DNA of 64,000 nt from Rubrobacter tropicus (GTDB lineage: Bacteria; Actinomycetota; Rubrobacteria; Rubrobacterales; Rubrobacteraceae). Shown here one piece after another: positions 49,947 to 58,332 of this stretch (position 1 is its first letter; each line of letters starts with the position of its first letter). The notes beneath the pieces were generated by a model. That model was not told the origin of the DNA. It searched no databases and was given only the letters and a program-made list of their open reading frames with translations. The stretch covers positions 3,348,001-3,412,000 of the forward strand of contig NZ_CP045119.1 in NCBI RefSeq assembly GCF_011492945.1, written 5' to 3'. The position numbers and the translations under genes were made by a program.

Positions 49947-50714
49947 TTACCGGGCAAGGTATCCTCCGTCCACGGGCAGGATCGCGCCGGTCACGAACGA
50001 GGCCTCGTCCGAGGCCAAAAACAGGATCGCGTTCGCCACCTCCGATGGCTCCCCGAGCCGCCCGATGGGGTGCGCCTCCTTCATGGGCGCCACGTAGTCT
50101 TCTGGGAGGTCCCTGACCGCCTCCGTCGCTATGGTGCCCGGCGCCACGGCGTTCACGCGGATGCCGCGGGCCGCCCACTCGACGGCGAGGTGCTTGGTGA
50201 TCCCGGTCGCCACGAACTTCGCGGGGCCGTAAGTCGACTGCTCCGCCTGCCCGGCCATCCCGCTTATGGACGAGAGGCAGATTATGGAGCCGCCCGGGTC
50301 CTCCTGATTCAGCATGGCCTCTACGGCGAACTTGCAGGTCAAGAACATCCCCCGCCCGTCCACGGCCATTACGTGGTCCCAATCCTCCGGCGTCGCGTCC
50401 ACTATGTTGTTGAGCGGGATCACCCCGGCGTTCGCCACGAGCACGTCGACCCGCCCGAACGATTCGACCGCCGCGCCGATGATCTTCTTCGCGTCTTCCA
50501 CGGAGGAGACGTCACCGACGACCGATACCACCTCTGCGCCCTCGCCGGAGAGTCGGCCTTCCAGGTCCTCGAGCCCGGCCTCGTCCACGTCGTTTACGAC
50601 GAGCCTTGCCCCTTCGCGGGCGAAGAGCTCGGCGGTGGCCCGCCCGATGCCCTTGGCGGCCCCCGTCACGACGGCGGACTTCCCTTCGAGCCTGTTCAAA
50701 CCCGTCTCTGCCAC
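49947..50714 (-). CDS. SDR-family oxidoreductase (acid-sugar cluster)
   Basis: Classical SDR of 255 residues: cofactor loop AVVTGAAKGIGRATA, VNDVDEAGL (Asp favours NAD), VANAGVIPLN, Ser in CLSSISGMAGQ, YGPAKFVATGITK with catalytic Tyr and Lys, and the FVTGAILPVDGGY end. It lies between the DeoR regulator and the transporter. It probably oxidises a hydroxyl of the imported compound; in described acid-sugar clusters this place is often taken by a HIBADH-type dehydrogenase instead. ATG at 50714. Confidence 0.9.
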   Translation of the reverse strand: MAETGLNRLEGKSAVVTGAAKGIGRATAELFAREGARLVVNDVDEAGLEDLEGRLSGEGAEVVSVVGDVSSVEDAKKIIGAAVESFGRVDVLVANAGVIPLNNIVDATPEDWDHVMAVDGRGMFLTCKFAVEAMLNQEDPGGSIICLSSISGMAGQAEQSTYGPAKFVATGITKHLAVEWAARGIRVNAVAPGTIATEAVRDLPEDYVAPMKEAHPIGRLGEPSEVANAILFLASDEASFVTGAILPVDGGYLAR

Positions 50715-50749
50715 GCCTTCCTCCTGTCGCTACGCATTGTGGGACTTCT

Positions 50750-51520
50750 TCATGCCAGATGCACCCGCACCCCGCAGGCGCCGGCGGCCTCGAGGGCCTC
50801 GGGCGGGGCGGCGGTGTCGGTTACGAGGTCGTCCAGCCGGTTCATGCGGGCCACCTCGAAGAAGGACGGCGGACGGAACTTGCTGTGGTCGGCGAGCAGG
50901 ACGACGCGGTGGGCCGCCCGCATCATGGCCCGCTTTGCCTCCACGACGTCGAGGCTCGACTCGCTAAGGACGTCGCCCGTTACCGCGTGGATGCCGACCA
51001 GAGCCACGTCCACGTGCAGGCCGTTCAGGAACGTCTGGGTGTACGAGCCGAGCAGGGTAAAGGAACCGTCCCGGATCTCCCCCCCCGGCACCACGACGGT
51101 CACGCCCGGCGCCTCGGCAAGCACGGAGGCGACCCCCACGTCGTTCGTGACCGCGGCGACCCCGAGGTTCCGCCGTCCCAGCGCCTCCGCCGCGGCGAGC
51201 ACCGTCGAGGAGGAGTCGAAGACGACGCTCTGCCCCGCCTCGAGCAGCGTCGCCGCGTAGTCCCCGATCCTCTTCTTCTCCCCCGGGTTGTGCAAGCGCC
51301 GGTCCTCGAACCGGTGCTCGAAGGCCGTGCCCTCGACCGTGACGGCGCCGCCGTGAGACCGGCGCACCGCCCCCTCCCGGTCCAACTCGTCAAGATCGCG
51401 GCGCACCGTCGAGCCCGAGACGCCGAGGGCGTCCGAGATCTCCGCGATCGAAGCCGAACCCCGCCGCCCCAACAACGCCCGGATCTCAGCGCGCCGCTGC
51501 GCGGGTATCTTGCGCTCCAA
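50750..51520 (-). CDS. DeoR/GlpR-family transcriptional regulator
   Basis: Repressor of 256 residues. The N-terminal helix-turn-helix is RAEIRALLGRRGSASIAEISDALGVSGSTVRRDLDELDREG, with the usual AVRSHGGA turn after it. The sensor domain (about 75-240) has the sugar-phosphate-binding pattern: FDSSSTVLAAAEAL, AVTNDVGVASVL, VPGGEIRD and LVGIHAVTG. DeoR proteins sense a phosphorylated sugar, so a kinase product of the cluster is the likely inducer. Start ATG or nearby at 51520. It heads the minus-strand cluster and is divergent from the transporter gene at 51760. Confidence 0.92.
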   Translation of the reverse strand: MERKIPAQRRAEIRALLGRRGSASIAEISDALGVSGSTVRRDLDELDREGAVRRSHGGAVTVEGTAFEHRFEDRRLHNPGEKKRIGDYAATLLEAGQSVVFDSSSTVLAAAEALGRRNLGVAAVTNDVGVASVLAEAPGVTVVVPGGEIRDGSFTLLGSYTQTFLNGLHVDVALVGIHAVTGDVLSESSLDVVEAKRAMMRAAHRVVLLADHSKFRPPSFFEVARMNRLDDLVTDTAAPPEALEAAGACGVRVHLA

Positions 51521-51759
51521 CGTCCTCCCTATCCACCCTTCTTGCTACAATCCCCGTTTTGAGACCGGGCAGCTTACCACGAAACTCCGGATACGGTCAA
51601 AGGTTGCCAAAACTTCCCAACCAAATTATGCATCCCCCTTTCGCCCGGGGGCGATTACCGCTACGATGTGCATGACTCTCAAGGAGGAGTCGGGGAAAAG
51701 GTGTTTTGTCTATTGGGCGGATATCGGCCCGCGCGGCCAGTGGGGAAAGGGAGGAGAGC

Positions 51760-53355
51760 GTGGACACAGGCAGAGGCTCGGGCCCGGAGGACGGGCCGCG
51801 GAGGGTCGGGGACGTACGCGAAGAGCGAGAAGGCACTAGTACGCAGGGGAGAACCGGGGAAGACGGTCAACTAACGAATCGTGACGCCGGAAGGGAAGCG
51901 GGGGGGGTTGCTGCGGCGGACGCCCAGGAAGGTTGGAACATCCCATCCGGGGTACTGCCGCCGATAGGGTCCAGGGACCTGCCGGAGCCGGTGCCGCTCG
52001 GCAAGCTGTTCGGCGCCAGCGTGGTTATCCTCGCCACGGCGCTCGGGTCCGGCGAGTTCATAATCTGGCCCTACATCACCACGCAGATAGGGATAGCGTT
52101 CCTGTGGCTCGCGCTGATCGGGTTCTTCGTGCAGTTCGTCATGAACATGGAGATCGAGCGCTACACGCTGGCCACCGGCGAGACGGCGGTCACCGGTTTT
52201 ACCCGAATGTGGAAACCCTGGGGGATATTCTTCGTGTTGGGGGCCGTGTTGCCCAACGCCTTCCCAGGCTGGGCGACGGGCGGGGCCACGTTGTTCACCT
52301 ACCTCTTCGGCTTCGGAAGCATCCCCGTAATCGCCACCATAGTCCTCATCTCCACGGCGCTCGCGCTGACCCTATCGCCGGTCGTCTACCAGGCCCTGGA
52401 GAAGATCCAGATGGTGCTCGTCGGCATCATCATGCTCTTCCTGATCGTCGGCGTATTCGCCGCCACCGAGCTGGGTGCCTGGACCAGCGTCGTCACGCAG
52501 GCTCCCGGCAGCGTCCCGGGGGTGCCGGGGGCCATCGCGGCGCTCGGGGCCGCGACGTTCCTGGGCGCCATAGCCTTCGCCGGGGCCGGCGGGGCCAACA
52601 ACCTGACCCAGAGCAACTACATCAGGGACAAGGGTCTCGGGATGGGCGGGCTCATGCCGAAGGTCGTCTCCCCGATCACGGGCGAGGAGCAGGCGGCCCC
52701 GTCGCTCGGGTACACCTTCCCGGTGAACGAGGAGAACATGCGCCGCTGGCGCGGTTGGTGGAAAGTGGCCAACCGGGAGCACTTCATCACCTTCTTCTGC
52801 ATCGGCGCCTTTACGCTCCTCATGCTCTCCGTGCTCGTCTGGTCGGCTGTGGGCCAGAGGGGTATCGGGGAAGACCTCGAGTTCATCAACACCGAGGCCC
52901 AGATCCTCGGCGACCAGATAGGCGGCTGGTTCAGGTCCTTCTTCCTCTTCGCCGGCATGGTAGTCCTCTTCTCGACCAGCATAGGCATCATGGACTACGT
53001 CAGCAGGCTAAGCGCCTCCGAGCTGAAAGTCAGCTTCTTCCCCAACAGCCAGGCCATAACCGAGAGCCGGATCTACTTCTTGTTCGCGTGGGTCATCGCC
53101 ATCGGCGGGTCGCTGATCCTCTTGGCCGGCCTGGAAGCGCCGCTGGTGTTGCTGATCATCTCCGCGTCGGGCGGCGGGGTCGTGATGGCCTTCTACCTTG
53201 GGCTTCTCATCCGGCTCAACACCAGGGCCCTGCCAGAAGCCATCAGGCTCAGGGGCTGGCGCCTGTGGGTCATGTGGCCGACCTGGCTCATCTTCGTCGC
53301 CCTCTCGATCTACCTGGTGTACTTCCAGATCGTGTCCAACTTCTTCGGGGGTTAG
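51760..53355 (+). CDS. Nramp-fold transporter lacking the metal-site motifs
   Basis: Membrane protein of 531 residues. The first 75 residues are hydrophilic (EDGPRRVGDVREEREG...); about 11 helices follow. The pattern fits Nramp-related proteins, but helix 1 reads ALGSGEFIIWPYI where metal transporters have DPGN, and helix 6 reads AGAGGANNLTQSNYIRDKG where they have MPH. So manganese or iron transport is unlikely. A large insert (about 330-360) separates helices 6 and 7. The GTG at 51760 follows GGGAGGAG by 3 nt. Position beside acid-sugar and lactate genes suggests an organic-acid substrate. Confidence 0.72.
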   Translation: MDTGRGSGPEDGPRRVGDVREEREGTSTQGRTGEDGQLTNRDAGREAGGVAAADAQEGWNIPSGVLPPIGSRDLPEPVPLGKLFGASVVILATALGSGEFIIWPYITTQIGIAFLWLALIGFFVQFVMNMEIERYTLATGETAVTGFTRMWKPWGIFFVLGAVLPNAFPGWATGGATLFTYLFGFGSIPVIATIVLISTALALTLSPVVYQALEKIQMVLVGIIMLFLIVGVFAATELGAWTSVVTQAPGSVPGVPGAIAALGAATFLGAIAFAGAGGANNLTQSNYIRDKGLGMGGLMPKVVSPITGEEQAAPSLGYTFPVNEENMRRWRGWWKVANREHFITFFCIGAFTLLMLSVLVWSAVGQRGIGEDLEFINTEAQILGDQIGGWFRSFFLFAGMVVLFSTSIGIMDYVSRLSASELKVSFFPNSQAITESRIYFLFAWVIAIGGSLILLAGLEAPLVLLIISASGGGVVMAFYLGLLIRLNTRALPEAIRLRGWRLWVMWPTWLIFVALSIYLVYFQIVSNFFGG

Positions 53356-53399
53356 AAGGCGCTGTCGATAAAAGACGCTAACGGGGAAGCGCGGCCGGG

Positions 53400-53489
53400 G
53401 TGAAACGGCTCTGGCTGCGCTTCCTCGCGTTTACCGTGATCTTCTGCGTCCTGATGACGCTAGCCTTCCTGATCGGGATTCTCGACTAG
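53400..53489 (+). CDS. 29-residue single-span membrane peptide
   Basis: A very short frame: a GTG start, KRLWLRF basic-aromatic head, one hydrophobic helix (LAFTVIFCVLMTLAFLIGIL) and a terminal Asp. Codons are mostly C- or G-ending as in real genes here. It begins 44 nt after the transporter stop, so it probably shares its transcript; such small proteins often bind and tune a transporter. The ribosome-binding site is weak (GGGGAAG, 11 nt away). The positive-inside head supports a real membrane peptide. Confidence 0.5.
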   Translation: MKRLWLRFLAFTVIFCVLMTLAFLIGILD

Positions 53490-53536
53490 AGCAGTTCGCA
53501 GAAGTATCGAGCCTACCGCGAGCAGGCATTCGGGTT

Positions 53537-53599
53537 TTAGGGGTGGAGGGTCGAAGCCTGCACGCGGCCTCGGGGCGCACCCCTGAGAGCCTCGGTGCC
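53537..53599. ncRNA. Conserved two-copy element, copy 2
   Basis: Aligns without gaps to 33455-33517; the first 17 bases are identical and most of the differences are A/G or C/T changes. The outer stem is kept (TTAGGGGTG with CACCCCTGA; the end pair changes from T-A to T-G). It lies between the membrane peptide and the convergent lutC gene, in 170 nt without other features. Confidence 0.45.
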
Positions 53600-53658
53600 C
53601 CGTGGGCGGCGAGGGTCGGTCCTTCCGCAAACCGCTGTAGGTAGGGACGCGAGGCCCT

Positions 53659-54327
53659 CTATCCCACCAGGATCACGTGCACGTCGCCCGGGCCGTGCAT
53701 CCCGACGAAGAGCGACATCTCTATGTCTCCCGACCGGCTCGGCCCCGTGTGGAAGCAGACGTTGGCCGGTAGCGGTCCCCCTGAGTATTTTTCTATGGCT
53801 TCGGGAACGGTGCGCAGGATCTGGTCTACCCTCACGACCGCCACGTAGGTGGGCGGCAGGAGCGTCACCGACCGGCCCATCCCGGGGCCGCCTTCGAGGA
53901 CGAGCGTCCCGGTCTCGGCGACCGCCCAGGCGGCCGTGGAGAGCCCGACGTCCGCTTTGCCGGCCACCTCGCGGAAGTCTTCGAGGTCCCGCCAGACAGC
54001 GACGCCCACACCGGCTCGTCCGAGCGGTTCGTCCACGCCTAGAGCTTCGAGCTCTTCGACGTCCCAGCGGACCAGGAGGTTCGCCCCTCTTTCGCGCACC
54101 ACGGAGAGGACGTGATCCCTGGCTTCGTCCACGCTCGCGACGCGCACCCCGTGCCCCCCGAGGGCTTCGAGCTCTTCGAGGAACCGGGCGGGTGGGTCCT
54201 CTACCTGCGGGCTGTGGCGCGGTTCGTCTTTGGGGGTCCAGGCGACGTCCGGGGCGTTGGTCGGCTTGTAGCGGCCCCGCTGGGTGCGGTGGCGAACCTT
54301 CTGGAGAAACTCGGCGCGGTCGGCCAC
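53659..54327 (-). CDS. lutC: Lactate utilisation protein C
   Basis: Protein of 222 residues of the LutC/YkgG (LUD) family. Marks: GVGVAVWRDLEDFREVAGKADVGLSTAAWAVAETGTLVLEGGPG and SVTLLPPTYVAVVRVDQIL, ending HTGPSRSGDIEMSLFVGMHGPGDVHVILVG. No iron-sulfur cysteines, as usual for this subunit. It is the last gene of lutA-lutB-lutC, separated from lutB by 1 nt. The complex oxidises L-lactate to pyruvate in the organisms where it was studied. Confidence 0.93.
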   Translation of the reverse strand: MADRAEFLQKVRHRTQRGRYKPTNAPDVAWTPKDEPRHSPQVEDPPARFLEELEALGGHGVRVASVDEARDHVLSVVRERGANLLVRWDVEELEALGVDEPLGRAGVGVAVWRDLEDFREVAGKADVGLSTAAWAVAETGTLVLEGGPGMGRSVTLLPPTYVAVVRVDQILRTVPEAIEKYSGGPLPANVCFHTGPSRSGDIEMSLFVGMHGPGDVHVILVG

Positions 54328-54328
54328 T

Positions 54329-55798
54329 CTAGATGCCTTCTTTCCAGAGCTGGCTGAAAGGTTTGGGGGCGAGCTTTGGGAGGTCGCGGCTGTTCGTCCA
54401 GGCGCCGAGGGGGCCCGGCAAGGTCTTTGGGGCGCCGGCCTTCGCGAGGGGTCTCTGGGCCAGGCGTCCGGCTTTGCCCGAGATCCTGTACAGGGCGGGG
54501 TTCTTCATTGTGTTCTCGAAGCCCTTGAAGGCGAGGCCCTGGGCCCTGCCCGTTATACCCTCCTGCACCTGCTTGTTGCGGAGCTTGAGCAGAAGGTCGT
54601 GCAGCGGGATGCCGACGGGGCAGGCCTCCCAGCACGCGCCGCAGAGGCTGGAGGCGTGCGGGAGATCCTTCGCCTCCTTGCCACCTTTCAGAAGCGGGGT
54701 TATGACGGCGCCGATCGGTCCCGAATACGTCGAGCCGTAGGCGTGGCCGCCGGTCTGGCGGTAGACGGGGCAGACGTTCAGGCAGGCGCCGCACCGGATG
54801 CAGTAGAGGGCTTCCTCGAAGGGGGTGCCGAGCAGCTCCGAGCGGCCGTTGTCCATCAGGATCAGGTGAAACTCCTCCGCCCCGTCGAGCTCGCCCGGAG
54901 CCCGCGGGCCGGTGACGAAGTTCGTGTAGACGGTGAGCTTCTGGCCCGTGCCGCTCCTCGCCAGCAGCCGGACGAACACCGACAAATCCTCGAAGCGCGG
55001 GACGAGCTTCTCTATGCCCATCACGACGACGTGAACCGGCGGGACGCTGGTGACGAGCCTGCCGTTGCCCTCGTTCGTTACGGTGGCGATGGTTCCCGTC
55101 TGCGCGACCCCGAAGTTGGCGCCGGTGATGCCGATGTCGGCGGCCAGGAACTTCTCGCGCAGGCGCCTCCTCGCGAAGGAGCCCAAAGCCTCGACGTCGG
55201 GGGGGAGCCTCTCGCCGGCCGTCTCGGAGAGGACCTCCGTTATCCGGCGGCGGTTCATGTGGAGGATGGGGCCGACGATGTGGGAGGGCGTGTCGCCCGC
55301 CAGCTGGGCGATCCACTCGCCGAGGTCCGTCTCCACGATCTCGAGGTCGAGGTCGGCGTAGTCCTCCTCCAACCTCCGGTTGAGCTCGATCTCCTCGGTC
55401 GCCATGCTCTTTGACTTGGTGATTACCTTGGCGCCGCGCCGCCGTGCCAGGTCGCCTATGTACCGGACCACGTCCTCCCCGGTCTCGGCGAAGAAGACGT
55501 TGCCCCCGCGCCCCTCGACGGCGTCGGCCATCTGGCCGAGGTGGCGGTCGAGGTTCGCCATCGTCTCCTGCTTTATGCGGTAGGCCCGCTCCCGCAGCTC
55601 GGGGGCCTCCGGCAGGGCGTTCAGGACGGCGTTGCGCCCCGCCACGGACTTGTTCGTGAACAGCTCGACGGAGTCGTGGAGTTCTTCGTCCCTCACGGCG
55701 CGCCGGGCCCTGTCGTTGAAGCCCTCCACCGGGCTCGTGAGGCCCTCCGGGCGCCTGTCCTCGGTCTCGCGCCGGTTGGCCGGCTTCTTCGTCTCCAA
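54329..55798 (-). CDS. lutB: Lactate utilisation iron-sulfur protein B
   Basis: Protein of 489 residues. The N-terminal LUD domain (about 70-300) includes VITKSKSMATEEIELNRRLE, GITGANFGVAQTGTIATVTNEGNGRL and IEKLVPRFEDL. Two 4Fe-4S sites follow: CIRCGACLNVCPVY and CGACWEACPVGI. A basic C-terminal tail (KNPALYRISGKAGRLAQRP) continues to the end. Start TTG at 55798, 2 nt after the lutA stop, behind GGGGGA. Electron carrier and core subunit of the LutABC lactate oxidase. Confidence 0.94.
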   Translation of the reverse strand: METKKPANRRETEDRRPEGLTSPVEGFNDRARRAVRDEELHDSVELFTNKSVAGRNAVLNALPEAPELRERAYRIKQETMANLDRHLGQMADAVEGRGGNVFFAETGEDVVRYIGDLARRRGAKVITKSKSMATEEIELNRRLEEDYADLDLEIVETDLGEWIAQLAGDTPSHIVGPILHMNRRRITEVLSETAGERLPPDVEALGSFARRRLREKFLAADIGITGANFGVAQTGTIATVTNEGNGRLVTSVPPVHVVVMGIEKLVPRFEDLSVFVRLLARSGTGQKLTVYTNFVTGPRAPGELDGAEEFHLILMDNGRSELLGTPFEEALYCIRCGACLNVCPVYRQTGGHAYGSTYSGPIGAVITPLLKGGKEAKDLPHASSLCGACWEACPVGIPLHDLLLKLRNKQVQEGITGRAQGLAFKGFENTMKNPALYRISGKAGRLAQRPLAKAGAPKTLPGPLGAWTNSRDLPKLAPKPFSQLWKEGI

Positions 55799-55800
55799 GA

Positions 55801-56532
55801 CTATCCCCCGTTTCCGTCGAGCACCTGGGCGAGGTGCAGCACGCGGGTGTCGCGGCCCTTGCGGGCCAGGCGTCCCTTGAGGTGCATCAGGCAACTGGAG
55901 TCGCAGGAGATCAGGGTATCCGCCCCGCTCTCCACGAGCGCCTTTATCTTTTCGTCGGCCATCGCCACGGAGACGTCGGGCATCTTCACCGAGAAGGTCC
56001 CCCCGAACCCGCAACAGAGCTCCTCGTTGCGCCAGTCCAAAAGCTCCAGGTTCTCTACGTTCTTCAACAACTCTTGCGGCTCTTCGAGCACCCCGAGCTC
56101 CCGCCGCTGGTGGCATCCCGTGTGGAAGACCGCGCGGCCCTCGAGCTTCGCCCCGAAATCTGTTACGCCGAGCACGTTGACCAGGAAGTCCGAGAACTCC
56201 CTGACGCGCGGGGCCAGCTCCTCGGCGCGGTCGCGCTCGTCGGGGAGGTTCTCGTAGATAAACGGGTAGTAGTGGCTGACCATCGTGGCGCAGGAGCCCG
56301 AGGGGCAGACCACGTGGTCCCACTCCTCCCCTTCAAAGACGTCCATGAAGTGGCGCCCGACGGACCTGGCCTCGTCGAAGAAGCCCGAGTTGAAGGCCGG
56401 CTGGCCGCAGCAGGTCTGCCCTTGCGGGTAGACGACCTCGACGCCGAGCTTGCGGAGCACGCGCACCACGCTCACGCCCACCTCGGGGTTGACAAGGTCC
56501 ACGTAGCACGGAACGAATAGCGCGACCCTCAA
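55801..56532 (-). CDS. lutA: Lactate utilisation protein A (CCG-domain)
   Basis: Protein of 243 residues with two cysteine-rich CCG domains: FVPCYVDLV ... QTCCGQPAFNSG and HTGCHQRREL ... NEELCCGFGGTFSVKMPDVS, then ISCDSSCLMHLKG. These bind an iron-sulfur cluster in related heterodisulfide-reductase-type subunits. Start TTG at 56532, chosen for GGGAGGG just upstream; a longer frame adds 16 unconserved residues. First gene of lutABC, divergent from the second LarA-like gene, with 257 nt between them. Confidence 0.94.
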   Translation of the reverse strand: MRVALFVPCYVDLVNPEVGVSVVRVLRKLGVEVVYPQGQTCCGQPAFNSGFFDEARSVGRHFMDVFEGEEWDHVVCPSGSCATMVSHYYPFIYENLPDERDRAEELAPRVREFSDFLVNVLGVTDFGAKLEGRAVFHTGCHQRRELGVLEEPQELLKNVENLELLDWRNEELCCGFGGTFSVKMPDVSVAMADEKIKALVESGADTLISCDSSCLMHLKGRLARKGRDTRVLHLAQVLDGNGG

Positions 56533-56586
56533 AGACCCTCCCACCTTTCCACCGCAAGACTTCCCGGGCCAGTATAGCAACGCAGA

Positions 56587-56621
56587 ATGGCCGTCAGCAT
56601 TCAGCTATCAGCCGTCAACCA
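56587..56621. repeat. Heptad repeats (TCAGCYW type) in the lutA / LarA-like divergent region
   Basis: ATGGCCGTCAGCATTCAGC then TATCAGCCGTCAAC: four to five units in one sense and no clear inverted partner nearby. The rest of the divergent region (56640-56789) holds a possible -10 (TAGAAT at 56651-56656) and the ribosome-binding site of the LarA-like gene. Confidence 0.5.
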
Positions 56622-56789
56622 AACCGATTCTTGTCGGGGGCCGATTGTTTTAGAATGGTCCCGGGAAGGTGGGCGGTTCGAGGGAAGACGTTTACGACCG
56701 TGGGCGCGGAGAGACTCTGTCTTCGGCATCCGGCGCTTCCGGAGAGCCCGGCCCTCCAGCCGCCAGGAGACGAGCCCGGAGGTCAGAGC

Positions 56790-58067
56790 GTGCAGACAGA
56801 GAGGCCGGTTTACGAGGAGATCGAGGAGCTTCTGCGGGGCGTCGAGCAGCCGCGGTTCGCCCTCATCGAGCAGTCGGTGGATTCCCCCGCTGCCCTGTCG
56901 GACGTTCGGGGGGCCGTCAGGGAGGCCCTGAAGGGCGTCGAGGTGCCCTCCGGCTCGGTCGCCGTTGGGGTCGGGAGCCGGGGTGTTGGCGGCATCGCGG
57001 AGGTCGTGGCGGCGCTCGTGGGGGTCCTGAAGGAGCGGGGGGCCGAGCCTTTCGTCGTGCCGGCGATGGGGAGCCACGGGGCGTCCACGGCCGAGGGGCA
57101 GGCGGACGTGTTGAGGCACCTGGGCGTCAGCGAGGAGACCGCCGGGTGCCCCGTCCGGGCGACCATGGAGTCCGTGAAGATCGGGGAGACGCCTGCGGGC
57201 GTCGAGGTCTTTATGGACAAGAACGCTTACGAGGCCGATTCCGTGATCGTGGTCAACAGGATCAAGCCGCACACCGCGTTCCGCGGGGCGGTGGAGAGCG
57301 GACCGACGAAGATGCTCGCGATCGGTCTCGGCAAACAGCGGGGCGCCCACTCCATTCACTCGGCCGGCTGGCACGCCATCCACGAGACCATCCCCCAGGC
57401 CGCCAGGGTCGCCGTCGAGACGGGCAAGGTCGCCTTCGGCCTCGCCGTCCTAGAGAACGCCGACGAAGAGCCGTACAGGGTGGCCGCCATCCCGGCCGAT
57501 AACCTGGAAGAGGCCGAGGCGCCGCTGCTCGAAGAGGCGAAAAAGAAGCTCCTCAGGCTCCCCTTCGAAGACCTCGACGTGCTGATAGTCGACGAGATCG
57601 GGAAGAACATAAGCGGCGACGGCGCGGACCCGAACGTGACCGGACGCTACCCCACCACCGCCGCTTCGGGGGGACCGAGGATAGAGCGCGTGGTCTTTCT
57701 CGGCCTCACGGAGGAGACGGGCGGCAACGCCAACGGCCTCGGGGCCGCGGACGTCGTGACGGAGCGGCTGGCGGGCGCTATGGACCGCCCGTCCACCTAC
57801 ATGAACGCCCTCACCTCGACGACGCCCGTGCCCGTCAAGATCCCGATGGTCATGCCGAACGAGAGGATGGCCCTCGCCGCCGCCCTCACCATGTGCGCCG
57901 GCGTCTCCCCGGCGGGGGCCCGGATCGTTCGCGTCCAGAACACCCTCAAGCTCCGCCGCATGTGGGTCTCGGAAGCCCTGCTCGAAGAGGTGGAGAGAGA
58001 CGAGAGGCTGCGGGTTGTCCAAGGGCCGCAGGAGATGCGCTTCGACGAGGGCGGCACGTCGGCCTGA
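56790..58067 (+). CDS. LarA-like 2-hydroxyacid racemase/epimerase, copy 2 (lactate cluster)
   Basis: Protein of 425 residues, paralogous to the gene at 42139: GSVAVGVGSRGVGGIAEVVAALV, FVVPAMGSHGASTAEGQ, NRIKPHTAFRGAVESGPTKM and IGLGKQRGAHSIHSAG, then LIVDEIGKNISGDGADPN. GTG at 56790 is chosen because GGAGGT is 6 nt upstream; an upstream extension (to 56631) is unconserved. Divergent to lutABC, so lactate racemase activity feeding LutABC is plausible, but this DUF2088 branch differs from classical LarA and could act on another 2-hydroxyacid. Confidence 0.8.
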   Translation: MQTERPVYEEIEELLRGVEQPRFALIEQSVDSPAALSDVRGAVREALKGVEVPSGSVAVGVGSRGVGGIAEVVAALVGVLKERGAEPFVVPAMGSHGASTAEGQADVLRHLGVSEETAGCPVRATMESVKIGETPAGVEVFMDKNAYEADSVIVVNRIKPHTAFRGAVESGPTKMLAIGLGKQRGAHSIHSAGWHAIHETIPQAARVAVETGKVAFGLAVLENADEEPYRVAAIPADNLEEAEAPLLEEAKKKLLRLPFEDLDVLIVDEIGKNISGDGADPNVTGRYPTTAASGGPRIERVVFLGLTEETGGNANGLGAADVVTERLAGAMDRPSTYMNALTSTTPVPVKIPMVMPNERMALAAALTMCAGVSPAGARIVRVQNTLKLRRMWVSEALLEEVERDERLRVVQGPQEMRFDEGGTSA

Positions 58068-58173
58068 AATGGCGCCCAACAGGACCGAAACCATCCGCGG
58101 CTTGATCCAAAACCGGCCTAGACCGTATTAAAGGGAGAAGATTAAAGCGGTTTGCGAAGAGGCCCAGCCTCTT

Positions 58174-58268
58174 CGCGGGGCTATCAGCTATCAGCCTTCG
58201 GCTTTCAGCGAGAGCAAAAAGGCTGATGGCTGAGAGCGGAGGCGAAGCCGCAGCGGGCTGACAAGCTG
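58174..58268. repeat. Heptad repeats (TCAGCYW type), inverted arms
   Basis: Left arm 58182-58209 (CTATCAGCTATCAGCC then TTCGGCTTTCAGC). Right arm 58219-58237 (AAAAGGCTGATGGCTGAGAG) and GCTGACAAGCTGACC at 58257-58271. They precede the hairpin at 58274-58308. The stretch from 58068 to 58173 shows nothing I can name. Confidence 0.55.
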
Positions 58269-58273
58269 ACCGC

Positions 58274-58308
58274 GCGGATCGCGGTGGCCCGATGCCACCG
58301 CGATCCGC
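58274..58308 (+). terminator. Perfect 15-bp hairpin 24 nt before the CarF-like gene
   Basis: 58274-58288 pairs exactly with 58294-58308; the loop is CCGAT. Three T follow. It lies about 205 nt after the LarA-like gene and just before the next ribosome-binding site, so it either ends the first transcript or acts in the leader of the second. Confidence 0.6.
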
Positions 58309-58332
58309 TTTAGAACATAGAGGAGGGCAAGC

